A stretch of DNA of 64,000 nt, from NCBI GenBank assembly GCA_016946835.1, contig JACVTC010000052.1, positions 96,001 to 160,000 of the forward strand. The letters are read 5' to 3'. Of the stretch, positions 20,432-30,856 are shown piece after piece. Under the pieces are notes generated by a model. That model had not been told where the DNA came from, ran no database searches, and saw only the letters and a list, made by a program, of their open reading frames with translations. Both the position numbers and the translations under genes were made by a program. The stretch's first letter is position 1; each line of letters begins with the position of its first letter. Origin of the DNA: Neocallimastix lanati (nom. inval.). Taxonomy: Eukaryota; Neocallimastigomycota; Neocallimastigomycetes; Neocallimastigales; Neocallimastigaceae.

Positions 20432-20632
20432 TACATAATCCTAGTGATGATTATTCGGGATTCACACACACATAAGGTTTCTGGATTGACCTCCGTGATT
20501 GCCTTCTGAATTTATATGAGATAATTTTCATCTATCAATCCAGGTTGTTTTTCCTTATAAATAAATATATGTAAGTTAGTTGTTCGTTTGCTTTGGTATG
20601 TATTCTTGTTGCTAGACTATATAGTTACTATT
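20432..20632. repeat. Dispersed repeat, copy C (SINE-like, partial)
   Basis: Matches the 3' block of copies A and B: ATCCTAGTG, TTCGGGATTCACACACAC, GGTTTCTGGATTGACC, ATCAATCCAGG and GCTAGACTATA. Its right edge abuts the truncated Hsp70 fragment at 20636, so it may have inserted into that copy. Confidence 0.65.
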
Positions 20633-20635
20633 TAG

Positions 20636-20870
20636 TACTCAGAAATTAAAGATTGAATTTTTGGGATTCGATAGGAACCACCTATCAATACTATTTTATG
20701 AATATCTGATTTCTTTAAACCAGAATCCTTATTTACATTATTAAATACCTTAATAATTCTTTTAAATAAATCCATATTTTTTTTCTTCGAATTTGCTTCG
20801 AATAATACTAGATTTGAAATCAATAATATAGTATAATTGATTAAAGAAAGAATTTTACATTTTACGAAGA
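20636..20870 (-). pseudogene. Hsp70 NBD fragment
   Basis: The minus strand reads NMDLFKRIIKVFNNVNKDSG, LKKSDIHKIVLIGGSYRIPK and IQSLISEY, matching residues about 307-354 of the full Hsp70. A frameshift and the remnant ITRS/FEE region lie upstream. It is truncated on both sides, by the repeat at 20432-20632 and by an unrelated relic beyond 20880. Confidence 0.85.
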
Positions 20871-20881
20871 AGAAGATAGTC

Positions 20882-21352
20882 TACACTTCAGGAGAAAGAT
20901 TTGGCTGATTTTAATTATGACGAGTTGGTTCAGAGACTGTTGTGAAGGAAGTTCTTTCGAGAGTTGTGATTGAGGGCTTGCCTGGGAATCATCAATTTTA
21001 TGTTCAATTAAGGAATCTGAAAACCAAAGTTCCGAAGTTTTTGAAGGAACGTCATTCTGAAGAGGTTATGATCATCCTTCAAAATGAGCTTTGGAATCTG
21101 GAAGTTTCTGATTCAGGTTTTCCCGTTGAGTTAAGGTTTAATGCTATCCATGAAATGCTTTTTATTCCTTTCAGTGTTTTGACAGCTTTTGTGGATCTTT
21201 CGGTGAAATTTGCTCTACAATTCACTCCAACATTAAGTGAACGTGATTTGTGTCCTGATGAAAACGATGATTTTCTGGAGACAAGAAGGAAGAGAGTCCA
21301 GTTAAGTCAGAGAACAACATCATTCGGTTTTGATAGCTTTAAAAAGAAATAA
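20882..21352 (+). pseudogene. Unrecognised 150-residue coding relic, probably transposon-derived
   Basis: One frame reads TLQEKDLADFNYDELVQRLL and stops. The next frame continues VKEVLSRVVIEGLPGNHQFY through 136 codons to SFGFDSFKKK and TAA, so a single frameshift near 20941 breaks it. The open part has no ATG at its head. Codon use and G+C are much higher than in the flanks. The sequence (FVDLSVKFALQFTPTLSERD) gives me no family. Its 3' neighbour at 21390-21610 is shared with 4420-4640, which suggests a mobile or segmentally duplicated gene. Confidence 0.5.
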
Positions 21353-21384
21353 TTTTTAAACTCTTATTAATAGAACTGTCGTAA

Positions 21385-21620
21385 TTTGTTTCCGGTATTG
21401 ATGAGGAATTTTGTTGGAAGGAAAAATCTGATCGAAAAGTTAGAAAAATATGAAGCAGATATTGAAGTTGAAGAACTAGATAGGAAAGCCATTCTGAAGT
21501 TTTGAAAAGATCATTGAAGATTGTTCTGATATATCTTGGGTTGGTCAAAAGGATAAAAATTTAACCCAGATCCTCACCAGATAACAGATACAACATGATG
21601 GTTTCAGTGATTTCAGTGTT
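21385..21620 (+). pseudogene. Coding relic shared with 4420-4640
   Basis: Plus frames read FPVLMRNFVGRKNLIEKLEK, YEADIEVEELDRKAILKF and, shifted, IIEDCSDISWVGQKDKN. This is the same broken coding segment as at 4420-4640, and likely the downstream continuation of the relic at 20882-21352. Confidence 0.55.
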
Positions 21621-21689
21621 GGTTGGAATTATTGTTTTATCTTTGTTAAAACTTCCTAATCAAGGAAAACCTGTTGACAAAGCTTTCGA

Positions 21690-21837
21690 TTAATTAATAT
21701 GAGAGTAATTTTCAATCACAAAAGGGGTATTGACTAATATCCCTCTCTAGATTTACCAAATCCAGTTCCACAAGTGGTTGAACCAATTTTCTTCTTCGTT
21801 AATAATTATGTTTTCGTACTCTTTTGCTCTTTTTTTT
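21690..21837 (-). pseudogene. Tail of the coiled-coil gene, second copy
   Basis: The minus strand reads AKEYENIIINEEENWFNHLW followed by NWIW and a stop, which matches the end of the coiled-coil frame at 4776-5177. The whole block 21390-21837 therefore repeats 4420-4870. It abuts the 3' end of the second NBD-only Hsp70. Confidence 0.6.
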
Positions 21838-23030
21838 TTATTTTTCATTCTCCAAATTGTTTTCTAATTCTATTCCAGAAAGGTAAGCAGAAAGAATTGT
21901 TGCTCCAGTAACTATTACTTCATCAGAAGGAATGTTGTTATGTATTTTTATTCCATCAAAATATTCTGAAATCATAGACTGAATTTTTTGGATACTTGCT
22001 TGTCCTTCAATTAATATAACTTCATGAACATCTGATTTAGACAAGCCAGAATCATTAATTACTTTTTCAATTAAATCTATGATTTTATTAAATAAATCCA
22101 TATTTAATTCTTCAAATTGCCCTCTAGTAATACCAGATCTAAAATCAATATAATTATAAAGACTATCAATGCAAAATATTACATTTTGCGAAGAAGATAG
22201 TTTAATCCTTATTTTTTCACATTTTGATTTTAAACGAGTCAACGCTTTTCGATCTGTGGTAATATTAGTTTCAAATTTCTCTTGAAATTCATTTACAAAA
22301 TGTTTTACTAATCGATAATCAAAATCTTTATGACTAAGATGAGTATATTCTGAAGTGGCCTTAATTTCAAATTTTTTATCTTTTATAGACAATAGAGAAA
22401 CATTAAATAGATCTTCAAGATTTACAACTATTATATTTTTATTATTATTTGGTTCTAATTTATCAAAACCATAAGCAATAGCAGCTGCAGTAGGTTCATT
22501 CACAATTTCTAAAATATTTAAACCTGCAATTTTACCAGCTCTCTTAGTAGCTTCACATTGTGCGATGTTGAAGTAGGCAGGCACTGTGATAACAGCATTC
22601 GTTACTTCTTGACCTATGTAATCTTCAGTAATTTCTTTCATATAAAATAATATCTTAGCTGATATTTCTTCAGGACTAAAATCTTTAATTTCATTATCAT
22701 ATTTTACTTGAATATATGGTTTTCCGTTATTTTTTTCAATTACCTTAAAAGGCCATTGTATTATATTGGATTGGAGTACTTTATCATTGAATTTACGACC
22801 AATCATCCGCTGTAAATCATATATCGTATTTTCATAGTAAATAATTTCTATATCTTTAGCGTCTTCACCAACAAGTTGTTCATCATTTTTTAAAGTAACA
22901 TATGAAGGTGTTGTACGGCATTTATAATTATTTTCAATAATTTCTATATGATCATATTCTGGTACACCCACACAAACATAAGCATTTCCAAAATAAATAC
23001 CAATGGAATAATCTTTTGAATTTTTATAGT
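21838..23030 (-). pseudogene. NBD-only divergent Hsp70 relative, copy 2
   Basis: The frame is open from DYKNSKDYSIGIYFGNAY (about 23030) to TAA at 21838, and there is no in-frame ATG at the head. A possible ATG at 23048 is followed by 14 A and is one base out of frame with the domain. The longest unambiguous frame, from a GTG at 22971, has 377 codons. The phosphate-1 motif is degraded (GIYFGNAYVCVG, catalytic Asp replaced by Tyr). Phosphate-2 reads VVNLEDLFNVS, and the adenosine motif reads LIEGQASIQKI. It ends just after the NBD (AYLSGIELENNLENEK). Long conserved blocks such as AVITVPAYFNIAQCEATKRA remain. Both NBD-only copies still have open frames although the ATPase motifs are lost. Confidence 0.75.
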
Positions 23031-23295
23031 CTTTTTTTTTTTTTTCATTATTTTATAAAAAATAAAAAATATATATATATTTTAATATATTATAATATAA
23101 TTTAATAAAAAGTTATTTTTTATTAAATATTTTATAAATTTAAAAATTATTTAAATAATTTATTTGAATTAATTTATAAAAAATTAATGTAGTGTATAAT
23201 TTATAATAATATAATAAAAAAATAAAAAAAAAAATAAAAAAAAAAAATAATCATTAATTTTAAATTTTTATTATTATAATTATTAAAATTATTAC

Positions 23296-23371
<76 letters not shown>
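23031..23371. repeat. AT-rich spacer with (ATT)n microsatellite
   Basis: Homologous to the 9396-9684 spacer. It carries a longer ATT array (about 23293-23371) that nearly reaches the stop of the Hsp70 gene. Confidence 0.8.
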
Positions 23372-25300
23372 TTAAAATATCTTACTTTTAGTAGATTGTT
23401 CCATATTCTTCAATTCTAATATAATATTCTTATATTCGTTTTGGCTCTCATTTTGATGACTTTTAATGGAATGTTCAATATTCTTCAATTCTAATTTAAT
23501 TTTCTTATATTCTTTTTGACTCTCATTTTGATGATTTTTAATCCAATTAATAGTAGATTTAATTTTTTTCTCAAAGTTATTAAAACTACTCTTTCTAATT
23601 TTTGATTTAATATTTGGATCATTAAGTAGTGTAAGAAGATCAGAAGCATACATTTCAAGATTATATCGAGTTCTTATTCTTAATATTTCAATTTTATCTT
23701 CTTCTTTATATTTTTCTGCATCATTAATAATTTGCTCCTTTTTTTCAGTTGATAATACTTCTTTATTATAATCAATCTTAATTTTACTATACTTTCCTGT
23801 GGAGATATCCATTGCAGAAGCATTTAAAATTCCATTTTCATCAATATTAAATGTTATTTTAATTTTGGGTTTACCATGACTTGATGGTGTAATATCAGTT
23901 AATTTAAATTCTCCTAATAAATTATTTCCTTTAGTAAGTAAACGTTCTCCTTCATAAACTTTGCAACAAATACCTGTTTGATTATCTCTCATAGTAGTAA
24001 AAACTTTACTTTTACTTGTTGGTATTGGTGTATTACTCTCTATAAGGGGATACATAATTCCTTCGTTAACTTCAACACCTAAAGAAAAAGGGATTTTTTC
24101 ATTTAATACTATATCATTAATTTTATCTGAATTTATTCCTGAAAGATAAGCTGAAAGAATTGTTGCTCCTTGAGCTACTGCTTCTTCAGAATTAATATTC
24201 TTACTTAAATCTTTTCTATCGAAGTATTCAGAAATTAAAGATTGAATCTTTGGAATTCGACAAGAACCACCTACCAATACTATTTTATGAATATCTGATT
24301 TCTTTAAACCAGAATCCTTAATTACATCATCAAATGGCTTGATAATTCTTTTAAATAAATCCATATTTATTTCTTCGAATTTACTTCGTGTAATACTAGA
24401 ACTGAAATCAATACTATCATAAAGTCGATCAATATAAATCTTTACTTTTTGTGAAGAAGACAGTTTATGCTTTATAGATTCACATTTTGCTTTTAAACGA
24501 CGCATTGCTTTTGGATTTGTGGTAAGATCAATTTTAAATTTCTCTTGAAACTCATTTACAAAATGATCTACTAATTGATTATCAAAATCTTCACCACCAA
24601 GATGAGTATCTCCTGAAGAGGCTAAAACTTCAAATTTTCTATTATTTACATTTAAAAGAGTAACATCAAAGGTACCACCTCCAAGATCTACTACTAAAAT
24701 ATTTATATTATCATTTGGTTCTAATTTATCAAAACTATAAGCAATAGCAGCTGCAGTAGGTTCATTCACAATACGTAAAATATTTAAACCTGCAATTTCT
24801 CCAGCTTTTTTAGTAGCTTCACGTTGAGCATTGTTGAAGAAGGCAGGCACTGTGATAACAGCATTCGTTACTTCTTGACCTATGTAATATTCAGCAATTT
24901 CTTTCATTTTTGAGAGTATCATAGCTGATATTTCTTCAGGACTAAAATCTTTAATTTCATTTTTATAATTTACTTGAATATATGGTTTTCCGTTATTTTT
25001 TTCAATTACCTTAAAAGGCCATCGTTTTATATCGGATTGAAGTAATTCATCAATAAAATTTTTACCCATCATACGTTTAACACTTGAAATAATATTTTTA
25101 GGATCAATATTAAGGTAATCTATAACATCTTCACCAATTAGTTGTCCATCATTAGTAAAAATAACACAAGAAGGTGTTGTACGATCTCCATAATTATTTG
25201 CAATGATTTCTGGACGATCATTTTCCCAAATTCCTACACAAGAATACGTAGTTCCTAAATCAATACCAATAGTAAAATTTTTTGTCATTTTTATATTCAA
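23372..25300 (-). CDS. Hsp70-family chaperone, full length, extended C-terminus
   Basis: 642 residues, intronless, and nearly identical to the Hsp70 at 9685-11526 over its length. It has the signatures [20 protein letters not shown] and VLVGGSCRIPKIQ, a complete substrate-binding domain and a helical lid. Two differences stand out: an N-terminal MNIKMTK leader, also seen in the truncated copy at 18485-19168, and a duplicated unit of about 25 residues in the lid. There, HQNESQKEYKKIKLELKN is followed by HQNESQNEYKNIILELKN. The tail lacks EEVD or KDEL. GYSFDKL and AIAYSFDKL-type changes near the active site are conservative (AIAYGF to AIAYSF). The chaperone function is assumed from the family. 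Head-to-head with the decayed copy at 26526. Confidence 0.95.
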   Translation of the reverse strand: MNIKMTKNFTIGIDLGTTYSCVGIWENDRPEIIANNYGDRTTPSCVIFTNDGQLIGEDVIDYLNIDPKNIISSVKRMMGKNFIDELLQSDIKRWPFKVIEKNNGKPYIQVNYKNEIKDFSPEEISAMILSKMKEIAEYYIGQEVTNAVITVPAFFNNAQREATKKAGEIAGLNILRIVNEPTAAAIAYSFDKLEPNDNINILVVDLGGGTFDVTLLNVNNRKFEVLASSGDTHLGGEDFDNQLVDHFVNEFQEKFKIDLTTNPKAMRRLKAKCESIKHKLSSSQKVKIYIDRLYDSIDFSSSITRSKFEEINMDLFKRIIKPFDDVIKDSGLKKSDIHKIVLVGGSCRIPKIQSLISEYFDRKDLSKNINSEEAVAQGATILSAYLSGINSDKINDIVLNEKIPFSLGVEVNEGIMYPLIESNTPIPTSKSKVFTTMRDNQTGICCKVYEGERLLTKGNNLLGEFKLTDITPSSHGKPKIKITFNIDENGILNASAMDISTGKYSKIKIDYNKEVLSTEKKEQIINDAEKYKEEDKIEILRIRTRYNLEMYASDLLTLLNDPNIKSKIRKSSFNNFEKKIKSTINWIKNHQNESQKEYKKIKLELKNIEHSIKSHQNESQNEYKNIILELKNMEQSTKSKIF

Positions 25301-25514
25301 TCTTTTTATTTATATCTATATATTTTTTTTAAATATCTTATAAATTAATATTAAAAATTATTAATATTTATTTTTTAATATTATATTTTATTTTATTTGT
25401 TTTGATATAATTTAATATGAATTAATAGATGTTCAGTTATAGTTAATTTTTATTCCTATATTCATATCATTATTATTCATTTAAACTTCTAATTAATAAC
25501 CAAAAAAAAAAAAA

Positions 25515-25548
<34 letters not shown>

Positions 25549-26525
25549 AAAAAAAATTTAAAAAAATTTTTATTTATATTTTTTTTCATAAAATATCAAA
25601 AAATAATAAAAAAAAAAAGACATAATAAAAATGATTTAATTTATTTTAAAATTTTATTTCCATTTTTTATTTCCATTTTTTTTTTATTTTATTTTTTTTA
25701 ATTTTATTTTATTTTTATTTTATTTTTATTTTATTTTTATTTTATTTTTATTTAATTTTTTTTTTTATTTTTTTTATTATTTTTTTCTTTCTTAGTAATT
25801 TTTATAGTTCTTTTTATATTTCTTCTTAATATATATTTATAAATTTAAAAAAAAAATTACAATCAATGACTATTAATATTATTATTATTTTTGTTAATAT
25901 TTATATTTTTTATTTATTGGTAAAGAAAAGTTTATTTATTAATTTAAAAATAATATAATTATTATTATAATTGTATAAATAAATTATTTATATTATCATT
26001 ATATTAAATTATTAAATGAAAATATAAATATATATTATTAATATATTATATAATATTAATAAATTAATAATAAAAATATATAAAAATAAAAATAAAAAAA
26101 TGGAAATAAAAAAAAAAAAAATGGAAATAAAAAAAAAAAAAAATAAAAATAAAGAAATAAAAATTTAAAATAAATTAAATCAATTTAATTAATTATTATT
26201 TCCTTTGTTTTTTTTTGTTTTTTAATATTTTATAAAAAAAATGATTAGACAAAAAAATTTAAATAATATATCAATAATAAATACTTTGATTTTTATTTTA
26301 ATTTATATATATATATTTTTTTATTATTTTTTAATAGTAATTATTATAGGTGTTAATGAATAATGGTATGAATATATTAATAAGAATTAACTATAACTGA
26401 ACATCTATTTATATCATAACTAATAAAATATAATAAAATAAAATAATATTAATAATATTTAATATTAATTAAAGTATTTAAATATATATATATATAAAGA
26501 TAGGATATAAAATTGTCATACAAAT
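25301..26525. repeat. Palindromic intergenic spacer, second copy
   Basis: Corresponds to 11527-12664. Shared tracts include TTTATTTATTGGTAAAGAAA (25911 and 12093) and the inverted arms TTTAATTTATTTTAAAATTT and its complement near 26160. It also holds a run of TTTTATTTTTA units at about 25690-25760. Confidence 0.65.
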
Positions 26526-26945
26526 GATATTGACTTAGGAACTTCATATTCTTATGTAGGAATTTAAAGAAATAGTCATATAGAAATTATTGCAAATAAT
26601 AGTGGAAATCGTAAAACACCTTCTTGTGATACTTTTACTAGTGATGAACAACTTGTTGGTAATGAAACTATAGATAAAATTTATCCTAAAAATACTATTA
26701 TTAGTTTAAAACGTATGATGGACCGAATTTTTATAATCCTGAAGAAATATCAGCTATGATACTCTCAAAAATGAAAGAAATTACTAAAGATTACAGAGGC
26801 TAAAAAGTAACGGATGCGGTTCATCGCATTACCTGTATATTTCAACAATGTTAAACGATAGGCTATTAAAAAAACTGATGGAATTACTTGTTTAAATATT
26901 TTATGTATTGTGAATTAATCTACTATAGCTGCTATTACTCTATAA
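26526..26945 (+). pseudogene. Decayed Hsp70 N-terminal copy, second cassette
   Basis: Reads IDLGTSYSYVGI, stop, HIEIIANNSGNRKTPSCDTF, SLKRMMDRIF, a deletion, then [16 protein letters not shown] and badly shifted sequence to about residue 175. Its position and orientation match the relic at 12665-13112, and both have deleted the stretch between RMMG and NPEEIS. Confidence 0.85.
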
Positions 26946-27822
26946 AAAAATAATTATTTTTAATAAAAAAAATTTTTTATAAAAAAAAATAATAATAATA
27001 AAATCATCATAATAATTAATTAATATTAATTAATAACAACATGAATATAAATTCTTGCTAATAAAATTTTTATAAAATAAAAAAAATTCAAAATTAAATA
27101 ATTCAAATTTTAAAAGATTTCAAAAGTAACTTTAATATTGATAATTATTGGTTTTATAAATATTATACTTATTTAATATTTTTATTTATTTAATTTTGAT
27201 TTTAAATTATTTATTTCTTAATATATTGATATTTTATAAACACTATTTTAATAATGTTTATTTATTTGCTTATTTATTTATATTATTTATAATTATTAAA
27301 TTTTTATTTTTTTATTTTTATTTTTTAATATTTACTATTATTTTTTCATAATTTTTTATTTATTTATTTTTTTTTTATTTAATTTATTTATTTCATTAAT
27401 TTATTTTTTTATTTAAATAATAAATATACTATATATTTATATAGTAATCCTATAAATATTATTAATTATTATTCTTTTTATCAAAAAAAGTATAAAAAAT
27501 AATATTTATTCATAAAAAAGGATTTTAAATATTTCTACTTAAAAATTTACATATTTATATATATATATAAATTTACAATAGAAAAAAAAATATTTATATA
27601 TTTATATATTTATATATAAATATTTTTTCTCCAATATAAAAATTTTTTTTATTTTTTGAATTATCAGTTAATATTTTTTCTTAACAATTTTATGAAATAA
27701 TATTAATCTGTTTTAGTGTTGAATAAATAATCTTTATAAATTCAGGGATTTTTTTTTTATTATTATTTATTTATTATTATTATTCAACTCTTTTTTTTTT
27801 ATTTATATTATTTTTTTTCTTA

Positions 27823-27855
<33 letters not shown>

Positions 27856-27911
27856 GGTTATATAGAAAAATAATAATAATAAAAAAAAAAAAATGGTATT
27901 AATTAATTTAC
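26946..27911. other. AT-rich noncoding DNA
   Basis: No coding signal. T-rich tracts at 27820-27855 precede the stop codon of the minus-strand gene and would form its 3' flank. Confidence 0.7.
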
Positions 27912-29621
27912 TTAATATGGTCCAATATCTAAAGAAACTGTTTGATCAAAAACGTCATAAACAGTAATGGAAATTTTAGCCTTTCTACCATTAATCTTTG
28001 GAATATTGTAGGATTTGAAGTTTGGATCGTAAACACTAACAGAGCCGAAAGTTTGAGTACCATCAGAATTTTCAACTCTATATTTCATAACTACTCTAAA
28101 GATTGGAGTACTGTATGGATATAAGTGGACATAAACAGTTGGAGTATTATCGCTATTGTAAGTAAAGTAAGCCTTAGCAATAGCAAGAGATTCCATATAT
28201 GGTTTACTATCTTGACTGATAGTGTATAATCTTTGAACTGCATTCTTCTTTTCAAATTCAAGTTGACTACCTTCAATAAGATTACCAGCTTTACCATAGA
28301 AGTAATTGCCATTAGCTCCATAACTGAATCCTCCCTTCTTATCATTAAAACCAGTATCAGTACTTAAATAGGTACTTGGAACAGAAACCCATTTCTTGTT
28401 AGAGTTATTTCTGTAGTACATACCCTTGATGTGAACTTCTCTTTCATAATCACTAGTTTCTGGAGAGAAATTTTCTTGCCAGAAAGCCATAGAACCAGTC
28501 ATAGAAGATTCAGCAACATGAGTATCGTAAACAGCAGCAACTCTCCAGTATGGGTATTGGTTGTAACATCTTACCCATTGACCAACCTTAGTAGTTAAGG
28601 AATTATCACTTTTAACTTCAGTCCAAGTACGGTAGAGAACAGTATTCCATTCATCTTCAGTAAAACTGAAATCGAAGGTACTACTACTGCCAGATGGGTA
28701 GATACGAGTAGGAGTGAGAGTAATATCTTTTTTACCATCATTGTAAGTAGCTTTACCGAAGCTCCAGTAAATCTTTTGATCACTGTAAGAGGAAACATAT
28801 TGTAAACCAGAAGTAGAGGACATTTCTTTTTTAACAGTGTAACCCTTGTTCTTGTAGTAAGACATATCCATTTTCATTTGGTTAGCATTCCAGAAAGTGT
28901 ATCTAGCATTAGTTTTTGGTTTAATATCAATCATGTAAATATCCATTTTAGTGTTTGAAGCAATCTTTGGATAAGAGTAAATATTATGTGCCTTTTGTTT
29001 TGGGAATTCGGCAACACTACCAGTGTTAGTACTAGCATCGAATTTAATGTAAGTTCTCTTTTCATTTGAAGCTGAATTGTGATAAATGTAGTGGTTCTTA
29101 TAGTTATCAATGACTTCCTTAGCATATTTAGATCTTTGTTCAACTGTGGCAAATGATCTGTAGAATTCGTAAAGAGTACCATAATATCTACCACTGAAAT
29201 CAGTGAAAGCTAATAAAACACTGTGATCATTGTTGAAGGCTTCACTACGAATAATACGACCCTTTGGAGCATGAGTAAAGAAAACTGTATTTAAATTCTT
29301 ACATCTACGGAATGAAAAAACACCAACATCAGTGACAGTAGATGGAATAGTAACATGGAAGAGAGTACTGTCATCTTGGAAAGCATAAGAATCAATCTTA
29401 GTTACATCATATTTAACAGCAACTTTTGATGGGATAGTTAAAAATTGTTGGCTTTTACCCTTGGCAAAACCTAAAACGGTAGCAGTGTAATCATTGTAAT
29501 TTAATTCATATCTTAAATCATCGATAACAACTTCACCTCTCTTTTCAAAATTAACGGCATGAGCGTTAATTAAAACAAATTGCATTAAAGCAATTAAAAA
29601 TACCTTAATGATAGAATTCAT
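27912..29621 (-). CDS. Secreted BspA-like leucine-rich-repeat protein
   Basis: 569 residues, intronless. An N-terminal signal peptide (MNSIIKVFLIALMQFVLINA, cleaved near AHA-VN) predicts secretion. Residues about 70-135 resemble BspA/LRR_5 repeats (KIDSYAFQDDSTLFHVTIPS, then VGVFSFRRCKNLNTVFF). The remaining 430 residues are Tyr/Ser/Thr/Lys-rich and probably beta-structured, with no catalytic motif that I recognise. A C-terminal module (about 480-569, YSTPIFRVVMKYRVENSDGT) looks fibronectin-like, but this is inference. Codons are strongly biased to C-ending choices unlike the flanks, which is consistent with high expression. BspA-type repeats are common in surface proteins of gut bacteria and protists and in anaerobic gut fungi, so transfer is possible. 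A role in adhesion or binding outside the cell is likely; a wall or plant-fibre target would be guesswork. Confidence 0.8.
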   Translation of the reverse strand: MNSIIKVFLIALMQFVLINAHAVNFEKRGEVVIDDLRYELNYNDYTATVLGFAKGKSQQFLTIPSKVAVKYDVTKIDSYAFQDDSTLFHVTIPSTVTDVGVFSFRRCKNLNTVFFTHAPKGRIIRSEAFNNDHSVLLAFTDFSGRYYGTLYEFYRSFATVEQRSKYAKEVIDNYKNHYIYHNSASNEKRTYIKFDASTNTGSVAEFPKQKAHNIYSYPKIASNTKMDIYMIDIKPKTNARYTFWNANQMKMDMSYYKNKGYTVKKEMSSTSGLQYVSSYSDQKIYWSFGKATYNDGKKDITLTPTRIYPSGSSSTFDFSFTEDEWNTVLYRTWTEVKSDNSLTTKVGQWVRCYNQYPYWRVAAVYDTHVAESSMTGSMAFWQENFSPETSDYEREVHIKGMYYRNNSNKKWVSVPSTYLSTDTGFNDKKGGFSYGANGNYFYGKAGNLIEGSQLEFEKKNAVQRLYTISQDSKPYMESLAIAKAYFTYNSDNTPTVYVHLYPYSTPIFRVVMKYRVENSDGTQTFGSVSVYDPNFKSYNIPKINGRKAKISITVYDVFDQTVSLDIGPY

Positions 29622-29859
29622 TCTTAAATATTAAATATTTATTAAATAAATAAATTTATTATTTAATACTATTTTTTTTTATATATATAATACAAATTAT
29701 TTTACAAATATATAAAACAATTTATATATTTTATTATTTATTTTTTATTATTATTTTTTTTTATTTATTTAATTTTATTATGTACTTTGAAGAAAAAAAT
29801 TTTTTAAAAGAAAAAAATTTATATTTATATACTTTTTTTTTATTACACTAATAATGTTT
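29622..29859. other. Upstream region of the BspA-like gene
   Basis: AT-rich leader and promoter region on the minus strand. No distinct element is visible. Confidence 0.5.
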
Positions 29860-30072
29860 TAATTTTTTTTTTTTTTAATATATTTCATAACTATTTTTTT
29901 AATATTAATTATAAATTTTAAAATTTTATTATTTAATAAAATAAAAAAAAAAAAAAAATAACATTTATAATAATAATTTTATTATAATATTGTTCTAATA
30001 ATTATTTAATTAATGATTTTATATTTATTATGCTTAACATTTATTACACTATTATTATTGTGTTCAAAAAGA

Positions 30073-30109
<37 letters not shown>

Positions 30110-30819
30110 AAATAAAATTAAAATTAAATGAAACAAAAACAAGTAATCACTATATATGGTAATACAACAATAATAACGTATTAAAAAAAAAAATAAAAAT
30201 AAAAATAAACTATTATATCCATAAAATAATAATTAATAATAATAAATATATATAAATAAAAAAATAAATAAATAAATAAATAAAATAAAATAAAAAAAAA
30301 AATAAAAAAAAAAAAAATAAAAATTAATATATATTATGGTAATACAACAGCAATAACAAATAAAAATAAAGTTCTTTTATTACCAAACAAATAAAAAAAA
30401 AGCAAAAAATTTTATTTAATATAAAAAATATTTCTATCAATGATTGACAAATTAATTATATTAATCAATAAAAATTTAATAATGATTTAAATTTATCTTT
30501 AAATTTATTTCTTTTCATAAAAGGATAAATTAATTTTTTTTTAATTTTTTTTTTTTTTAAGTGATTCTCAATAATTAAATACATTTATTTAAAAATAAAA
30601 AATTTTTTCTTTTCTTTTTTGAATTGATACTCTATAATAATAATCAAAATAAAGTATTGGAATGTCAATTATAAATCTATTAATTCCTAATTTTAATACT
30701 AATCTTTTTAGTCATGGTTATCAATTAATTTTAATTAAAATGTGGTAAAAGAAAACATATTCAAAATTTTCTAAAGTTAGTCTTATGAAAGGAAACAGGG
30801 AAAAAAGAGCTTATCTTAT

Positions 30820-30856
<37 letters not shown>

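Noticed and set aside
22930-23048. ATG at 23048 as the start of the second NBD-only Hsp70
   Set aside because: It is followed by 14 A and is out of frame with the domain. One base of homopolymer error would change this, so it needs read evidence.
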